From contig CAMBSS010000080.1 in the NCBI GenBank assembly GCA_945870465.1, positions 1-19,353 on the forward strand: a stretch of 19,353 nucleotides of DNA. Direction: 5' to 3'. A model generated the notes under the pieces. That model was not told the DNA's origin. It searched no databases and saw only the letters and a program-made list of their open reading frames with translations. Positions 15,130 through 19,353 of this stretch are shown one piece after another. A program made the translations under genes and the position numbers. The stretch's first letter is position 1, and each line of letters opens with the position of its first letter. The stretch comes from Bordetella parapertussis (lineage in GTDB: Bacteria; Pseudomonadota; Gammaproteobacteria; Burkholderiales; SG8-41).

Positions 15130-15563
15130 GCCGTCGCCCCAGTGCCAGGCGCGCGCTCATCGTCGCGCAGGCTCAACGGCCCCGGTCCCATGCCGAAAAG
15201 ATGCAGCAAGGCGCCCATGATGGCTACGTTTTTCATAAAATGCGTGGCCTGATTGAAAACCTGCGCGGGTTGCGCCGCCCAGAAATCGTGGTAAAGAAAA
15301 GTCACCGGGATCAGCCACACAAACAACACCGCTGCCGCCCAGCGTGCATGCCAGCCCAGCAATATCATCAATGCGCCGGCCACTACGAGTACGATGGTCA
15401 CTGCCAGCAGCACCTCCGGCAAGGGAATGCCTTGGGCCGCCATCCCGCGCGCATTACCCGCGAAATCGGCGAGCTTGTGCCAGCCCGACTGGAAAAACAA
15501 CAAGCTCAGCAATACACGTCCGGCGAGCGGCGCATAGCGCGCAGCATGTTTACATGCGTTCAT
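15126..15563 (-). CDS. DoxX family membrane protein
   Basis: The 145-residue protein fits the DoxX family of small inner-membrane proteins with four hydrophobic segments: about 12-28, 50-69, 72-91 and 108-124. The family landmarks are present: RVLLSLLFFQSGWHKL (16-31), including the Gly-Trp-His-Lys element, and the THFMKN segment (107-112). DoxX proteins have been linked to thiosulfate:quinone oxidoreduction and to unspecified membrane redox functions, but the activity of most is unknown, so no specific role is assigned. The ATG at 15563 has a clear GGAGG site. It is 33 bases downstream of the metallo-beta-lactamase-fold gene and overlaps the next gene by ATGA, so these genes are probably one transcription unit. 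Confidence 0.88.
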   Translation of the reverse strand: MNACKHAARYAPLAGRVLLSLLFFQSGWHKLADFAGNARGMAAQGIPLPEVLLAVTIVLVVAGALMILLGWHARWAAAVLFVWLIPVTFLYHDFWAAQPAQVFNQATHFMKNVAIMGALLHLFGMGPGPLSLRDDERAPGTGATA

Positions 15564-15596
15564 ATGGGCCTCCGGGTGAGCGGTGCGCGCACAGTG

Positions 15597-16574
15597 TCAT
15601 GGATAGGGAAACAGCGGCTTGCCGGTGGTATACAGGTGATACAGCGCTTCGAGAAACACGTCAATGCGGTCGTAATTGCGCCGGTCCGCGAACTGCGGGA
15701 AGCGCAGATTTTTCACAATGTCTTCCCGGCTCATACCTGCCGCGATCGCCGCCTTGACCCCGGCCTGCACGTCCGTCAGCAATTTTGCCTCGTCCAGCAC
15801 GTCCTCCCGCTTGCCGACGTCGCCATGACCGGGCAGAAACATGTCGACGTTTTCCATGTCCGCGATTTTTTTCAGCATTGCTATCCAGCCGTCCATCGAC
15901 GGCGTAAACGACATGTTCGACCAGTTGTTGTTGGCGAACGGGCCACCGACGTAGAGGGCGCGCGCGTGCGGAAAATAAACCAGCGTGTCGCCGGGATTCT
16001 GTCCGGGGCCCAGGTACATGACCTCGACAACGCGGCCGCCGAGTTTTATCGTCATGCGCGAATCGAACGTTACGTCGGGCAATACGGTTTTCACTTCGGC
16101 CGGATCGAGATTGAGCGATTTGAAAAACGCGAGGCGGCGCTTGAACTCAAGCTGCTCGTTCTTGACCATACCGGCGACGACATCGCGGTGCGCAACTATG
16201 GTGGCGCCGGCCGCCTTGAACGCCGGATTGCCGTAGAAATGGTCGCCGTGCGCGTGGGTGTTGATCACCCACCTGACCGGCTTGTCGGTGATCCTGCGGA
16301 TGCGCTCGATCAGATCGCGGCCGTGCGCCGGATGCTGGCGCGTATCGATCACCAGCACGCCCTCGTCCGTCACCAGGAAAGCAGAATTTGACGACAGGTC
16401 GTCGTAGAGAAAATACAGGTCCGGCGCGACCTGTTTCAGCTGGGTCGGCAAGCCCTGCCGCATGCGGAAATTGTCGAATTTATCGGTCGGCTCGGCCGCC
16501 GCCGCGGGACATGCAAATGCAACCAGCGCCGCGCACGCCAAAAAGAACCTGGCTGACAACCACGTTACGCGCAT
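15597..16574 (-). CDS. Exported metallo-beta-lactamase-fold hydrolase with altered second metal site
   Basis: The 325-residue protein begins with a signal peptide (Arg2, hydrophobic 10-22, cut near PAAAA-EPT, residue 27), so it acts outside the cytoplasm. The metallo-beta-lactamase fold is shown by VLVIDTR (73-79) and the ligand motif THAHGDH (106-112: His107, His109, Asp111, His112). The third histidine, normally in GPxHTxGDT, is Gln192 in GPGQNPGDT. The bridging aspartate, normally in xxGDL, is Gly in YVGGPF (208-213). The last histidine, LPGHGD (His250), is kept. It resembles SoxH/quinoprotein-relay-type proteins in general layout. With two ligands altered it may bind one metal or none. 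The ATG at 16574 has AGGAGG 9 bases upstream, and a strong promoter lies just before it. Confidence 0.9.
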   Translation of the reverse strand: MRVTWLSARFFLACAALVAFACPAAAAEPTDKFDNFRMRQGLPTQLKQVAPDLYFLYDDLSSNSAFLVTDEGVLVIDTRQHPAHGRDLIERIRRITDKPVRWVINTHAHGDHFYGNPAFKAAGATIVAHRDVVAGMVKNEQLEFKRRLAFFKSLNLDPAEVKTVLPDVTFDSRMTIKLGGRVVEVMYLGPGQNPGDTLVYFPHARALYVGGPFANNNWSNMSFTPSMDGWIAMLKKIADMENVDMFLPGHGDVGKREDVLDEAKLLTDVQAGVKAAIAAGMSREDIVKNLRFPQFADRRNYDRIDVFLEALYHLYTTGKPLFPYP

Positions 16575-16612
16575 CGCCCATTTCCTCCTGAAGCCGACAG
16601 CATAGAGCGGCG

Positions 16613-16641
16613 ATGCTAGAAAACAATCACGCGACTGTCAA
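16613..16641 (-). promoter_or_regulatory. Sigma70-type promoter for the gene run starting at 16574
   Basis: On the minus strand a perfect -35 box TTGACA (16641-16636) is followed by 17 bases and TAGCAT (16618-16613), four of six matches to TATAAT. Transcription would begin near 16605, about 30 bases before the ATG, leaving room for the AGGAGG ribosome binding site. It is the best promoter match I found in the window and probably drives the genes from 16574 leftward. Confidence 0.75.
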
Positions 16642-16662
16642 TCGAAAAAGCATCGAAAAAGC
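16641..16662. repeat. 11-base tandem repeat abutting the -35 box
   Basis: ATCGAAAAAGC occurs twice head to tail, 16641-16651 and 16652-16662, and the partial unit ATC continues at 16663-16665 (ATCC). The repeat overlaps the outer base of the -35 box. Its period of one helical turn would place two identical protein contacts on the same DNA face, as in an activator or repressor site. The T-rich strand faces the promoter like an UP element. Function is inferred. Confidence 0.7.
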
Positions 16663-16663
16663 A

Positions 16664-16683
16664 TCCACAGATTCTGTGGATAA
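16664..16683 (-). promoter_or_regulatory. Palindrome containing a perfect DnaA box
   Basis: TCCACAGA (16664-16671) and TCTGTGGA (16673-16680) form a perfect 8-base palindrome around one base. The right side continues to give TTATCCACA on the minus strand (16683-16675), the consensus DnaA box; the left side matches the box at seven of nine positions. The site is centred about 34 bases upstream of the -35 box, where a bound protein could influence the promoter. It could also be a chance match or the site of another regulator. Confidence 0.55.
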
Positions 16684-16720
16684 GGTTGTGCAAAACCACT
16701 GTTTGAATCCCGCTTACGCT

Positions 16721-16752
16721 GATTGCGTATGAGCCCTGAACAGATTGCGTAT
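16721..16752. repeat. 10-base direct repeat GATTGCGTAT, 22-base period
   Basis: GATTGCGTAT occurs at 16721-16730 and again at 16743-16752, with start points 22 bases apart, about two helical turns. The first copy is also part of a small palindrome, TACGC-TGATT-GCGTA (16715-16729). The copies lie between the spermidine-synthase-like gene and the promoter, so they could be an operator; nothing identifies the protein. Confidence 0.5.
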
Positions 16753-16780
16753 TTTTTGGGCAGCCCGGCATCAGCGCATT

Positions 16781-18793
16781 TTATTTCAGCACGCGCAGCA
16801 GATTGTTGAAGTCATCGGTCCAGACGCGAAAACCCGGCGGTCGCGAAATTTCCGTCGCCACGCTGCGGATGGGCTCGGCTTCAAGCAATTTTTTATTGGA
16901 AGTCACGATGACCTGGTCGGTGCTGGCGGTCCAGTAATCCGGGCCTTCCCCGCTGCCGGCGGAATCGGACACCAGCACCGCAGCCATGCCGAACTCCTTG
17001 GCGAGGCTGGCGACGATGGGCGCGATATTGATGAAACGGTTGGTCGCCTGGAACACCAGCACCCCGCCCGGCTTGAGGTGCCGCAGGTAGATTTCCATCG
17101 CCTGGCGCGTCAAAAGGTGCATCGGGATCGAATCGCCGGAGAAGGCGTCCATCTCCAGCACGTCGAACTGCTGGTTGGGTTCACGCTCGAGGCTCAGGCG
17201 GCCGTCGCCCAGCACCACTTCGATTTTGGCGGGCGTATCGGCCATGAACGTAAATTCACGCTTCGCGACGTCGACGACCTGGGGATTGATTTCGTAGAGC
17301 CGGAAGGTGTCTTCCTTGCGCGCGTAGGCGATGATGGAGCCCGCGCCGAGGCCGATGACGCCCACCTTGCGCGGCGTGTCGGGCAAGCTCGCAAACATGC
17401 GGCCATAGCCGCTGGTGGTGCCGAAATAACTGCTCGGCCGCATGCGGTATTGCGGGTCCATCAGCTGGCCGCCGTGGATGATGCCGCCGTGCACGAGCGC
17501 GCGGAACGCCACCGGTTCTTTTGTGTCCTGGGTTTTGAGCACACTGTAGAAATTGCGCATCATCAGCCGTGAGTTGCTGATCTGGTAGTCGACCGCCTTG
17601 CCCGCGCCATAAGCGGTGCCGGCGACCACGCCGGCTGACACCAGCATTGCCCACCACGCCATGTGATACGTGCGGTAGAACAGCAGCAGCGCGCACGCGA
17701 TCAGCCCGATCGCCAACTCAAAGTAGCCGGGCAGCACGTACGGCGCCACCAGCCCGACCAGCAGCCCGCCGATCGCGCCGCCGAGGGACAGCATCAGGTA
17801 GTAGCGCGTGAGATAGCGCGGCGCAGGTTTGAGCAGCGCGAGCTCACCGTGGCAGAACATGCAGCACACGAAGAGCCCGGCCAGGTACATGGGCACCACC
17901 AGCTTCAGATTAAGCGAATCCGAATACCAGGCCATGAGCGGCAGCAGGATGGCTGCCAGCAGCAGGAACACGTTGCGCTGGTACCAGCGCGGGTGGTCAA
18001 AGCACAGGATGAAAGTCGCCAGGTACAGCGACAGCGGCAGTATCCACAGGAAAGGCAGCGAAGCGACGTTCTGGCAAATGTGGTTGGTAAACGCGAGCAG
18101 CAGGAAGGACGCCATGGCGGCGAGCGTCAGCCAGACCAGTTGGCGCAGGGGACGCGGCGGCGCCTCTACCGTGAGTTCTTCGGCAGCTGCCACGACCGGC
18201 GGGGCCGCCGCTTCCGCACGCGCGCTCGAAATCGCCGCGTAACCGCACAGCACCACGAACAACGCGTAACACACCGACCAGATCCACGACTGGATCAGGG
18301 TCGACACCCACGGCTCGATCATTACCGGGTAGGCGAGCAAGGCGAGCAGCGATGCCAGGTTCGACAGCGCGAACAGGCGGTACGGAATCGCGTGCTGGAA
18401 ACGCCGCGCGAACCACGCCTGCAGCAGCGGGCTGGTGGTCGACAAAATGAAATACGGCAATCCGATGGTGAGCGTGAGCAGCCCGATGATGCGCCAGCTC
18501 GGGTTCTCGTCGCCCTGCGGCTTCCACGCTACGTCGGGTGTGATCGGCAGCACCAGCAGGCTCAAAACGAGCAGGACGACGTGCAGCGCGACCTGGCGTT
18601 TCGGCGTCAGCTTGCGCGTGGTGAAATCGGCATACGCGTAGCCCACCAGCAGCACCATCTGGAAAAACACCATACAGGTCGCCCACACCGCGGCGGAGCC
18701 GCCGAACCAAGGCAGGATCTGCTTCGCGATAATCGGCTGCACCAGGAACAGGAGGAATGCGCCGAGGAAGATGGCAGCCGCGTACAGGATCAC
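16781..18793 (-). CDS. Fused membrane protein/spermidine synthase-like protein
   Basis: The 670-residue protein joins a polytopic membrane part (about 1-400, roughly ten to twelve hydrophobic segments interrupted by an Ala/Pro-rich loop at 190-215) to a C-terminal class I methyltransferase-like domain of the spermidine synthase family (about 430-665). The nucleotide-binding motif is GLGAGS (481-486). The acidic residue after the second strand is in LYEINP (Glu501), the LGDGR segment has Asp530, and DAFSGDSIPMHLLT (549-562) matches the catalytic loop. Such fusions are common in proteobacteria, and whether they make polyamines is unclear. The start is a GTG at 18793 with no strong ribosome binding site; no ATG start lies between it and an in-frame stop near 18830. 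The gene has its own transcription context, separated from its neighbours by 206 and 113 bases. No clear terminator follows the stop. Confidence 0.92.
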   Translation of the reverse strand: MILYAAAIFLGAFLLFLVQPIIAKQILPWFGGSAAVWATCMVFFQMVLLVGYAYADFTTRKLTPKRQVALHVVLLVLSLLVLPITPDVAWKPQGDENPSWRIIGLLTLTIGLPYFILSTTSPLLQAWFARRFQHAIPYRLFALSNLASLLALLAYPVMIEPWVSTLIQSWIWSVCYALFVVLCGYAAISSARAEAAAPPVVAAAEELTVEAPPRPLRQLVWLTLAAMASFLLLAFTNHICQNVASLPFLWILPLSLYLATFILCFDHPRWYQRNVFLLLAAILLPLMAWYSDSLNLKLVVPMYLAGLFVCCMFCHGELALLKPAPRYLTRYYLMLSLGGAIGGLLVGLVAPYVLPGYFELAIGLIACALLLFYRTYHMAWWAMLVSAGVVAGTAYGAGKAVDYQISNSRLMMRNFYSVLKTQDTKEPVAFRALVHGGIIHGGQLMDPQYRMRPSSYFGTTSGYGRMFASLPDTPRKVGVIGLGAGSIIAYARKEDTFRLYEINPQVVDVAKREFTFMADTPAKIEVVLGDGRLSLEREPNQQFDVLEMDAFSGDSIPMHLLTRQAMEIYLRHLKPGGVLVFQATNRFINIAPIVASLAKEFGMAAVLVSDSAGSGEGPDYWTASTDQVIVTSNKKLLEAEPIRSVATEISRPPGFRVWTDDFNNLLRVLK

Positions 18794-18906
18794 TTCAGTA
18801 GCCCGGGTAATTGGCGAAAAGCGGCGATTCTAGCAGGCTTGGCGAACGCTATGCCCTCTGGAAACCACCCCGAACAATGCGCTACCGGCGGGCGCCGGGA
18901 GCGGCA

Positions 18907-19353
18907 CTAGAACAGCTTGCCGGTACCCGACTTGCCGAGCATGGCGTCGCGTAGCCGCCCGTCGACTGGCTTGTTGCCGATCCAGATATGCAGCATGGCG
19001 CGGAAGAAGTCCTCGCCGGGCACGGTAATGCGCTCCTGACCATCGATGATCACGCGCGTGCCGACGTCCGGGACGTAATCGAGATGCACAACGCTGCCCA
19101 GCTTAAGCGTCTTGACCGAACTCATCATGCTGTTCAAGTCGCGGATTCTTTTTTCGATCAGCGCGAGCTCGTGCGGCGACAGATTGACCGCCAGTGCGTT
19201 GTTCATCGAAGAAGTCAGGTCCTGCGCGGTCACTTCGTTCGTCAGGATGTGCATGGACACGCGCTTGGGGCCGGTGTCGGCGAAGACCGCTTCGTTGTCG
19301 CTCTTTTTTTGCGTCAGATAGAGGCTGCCGATATAGAGTTTTAAAAACACGAA
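18907..19353 (-). CDS. Chalcone-isomerase-like domain protein (5' end cut by window edge)
   Basis: The visible 149 residues match the C-terminal three quarters of bacterial chalcone-isomerase-like proteins, which are usually exported proteins of about 180-200 residues with unknown activity. Recognisable parts are VFLKLYIGSLYLTQKK at the start of the visible part, then TGPKRVSMHILTNEVTAQDL, LDYVPDVGTRVIIDG, and the end FFRAMLHIWIGNKPVDGRLRDAMLG. The frame is open through the right edge, and the GTG at 19350 is inside the conserved domain, so it is not the start; the signal peptide is expected beyond the window. A small GC-rich palindrome (18885-18898, CCGGCG/CGCCGG) lies just after the stop but lacks a T tract. 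The gap 18794-18906 holds nothing else I can identify. Confidence 0.88.
   Translation of the reverse strand, partial: FVFLKLYIGSLYLTQKKSDNEAVFADTGPKRVSMHILTNEVTAQDLTSSMNNALAVNLSPHELALIEKRIRDLNSMMSSVKTLKLGSVVHLDYVPDVGTRVIIDGQERITVPGEDFFRAMLHIWIGNKPVDGRLRDAMLGKSGTGKLF

Noticed and set aside
16664..16683. Chromosomal replication origin suggested by the DnaA box
   Set aside because: Only one perfect box and one weak match are present; there is no AT-rich unwinding region with clustered boxes, and no dnaA, dnaN or parAB genes nearby.
18885..18898. Terminator after the chalcone-isomerase-like gene
   Set aside because: The CCGGCG/CGCCGG palindrome is too short with only a 2-base centre and is not followed by a T tract on the minus strand.
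17663..18910. A 415-codon plus-strand frame rich in Gln and Arg
   Set aside because: It is the complement of the membrane part of the spermidine-synthase-like gene; Leu/Ala codons read backwards give Gln/Arg/Ser, explaining the composition.

Overview
The window looks like chromosomal DNA of a GC-rich (visually about 60-63% GC) proteobacterium, most likely a betaproteobacterium of the Burkholderiales or a related environmental lineage. The main argument is three tripartite-tricarboxylate-type (TctC/Bug) periplasmic receptors in one stretch, an expansion typical of that group. This is inference; no rRNA or marker gene is present. Every gene I can support is on the minus strand, so transcription runs from the right end (19353) to the left end (1). 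No tRNA, rRNA, CRISPR array, transposase or phage gene was seen. No gap longer than about 225 bases lacks a gene.

Right part (15597-19353): a chalcone-isomerase-like protein cut by the window edge, then a fused membrane/spermidine-synthase-like protein. After a 206-base gap rich in regulatory signals comes a tightly packed run: an exported metallo-beta-lactamase-fold protein with altered metal ligands, a DoxX membrane protein, an NMT1/SsuA-like solute-binding protein without a signal peptide, and an alpha/beta hydrolase. The last three genes are joined by ATGA overlaps. The gap has a convincing sigma70 promoter (TTGACA, 17 bases, TAGCAT), an 11-base tandem repeat touching the -35 box, a perfect DnaA-box sequence inside a palindrome, and a 10-base direct repeat.

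Middle part (7793-15129): two homologous hydrolases resembling 2,6-dihydroxypseudooxynicotine hydrolase (a C-C bond hydrolase family), each followed by a TctC receptor. One of the three TctC genes has lost about 135 internal codons in frame. A creatinase/DddP-like M24 protein follows.

Left part (1-7641): E1 alpha, E1 beta and E2 of a 2-oxoacid (pyruvate/acetoin-type) dehydrogenase complex without E3, a beta-hydroxyacid dehydrogenase, an FMN-dependent alpha-hydroxyacid oxidase/dehydrogenase, a second M24 protein that has lost most metal ligands, and an ABC transporter ATPase cut by the left edge.

Taken together, positions 741-16574 read as a catabolic region: periplasmic receptors capture a carboxylated or aromatic compound, hydrolases and M24 proteins cleave it, and the oxidoreductases and 2-oxoacid dehydrogenase feed the fragments into central metabolism. 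The substrate cannot be read from sequence. Four gaps in the run (4083-4180, 5456-5620, 7659-7791, 11361-11501) hold hairpin-forming elements built of short degenerate tandem units in inverted orientation. With the promoter gap, the internally deleted receptor and the altered active sites, these are the most unusual features.
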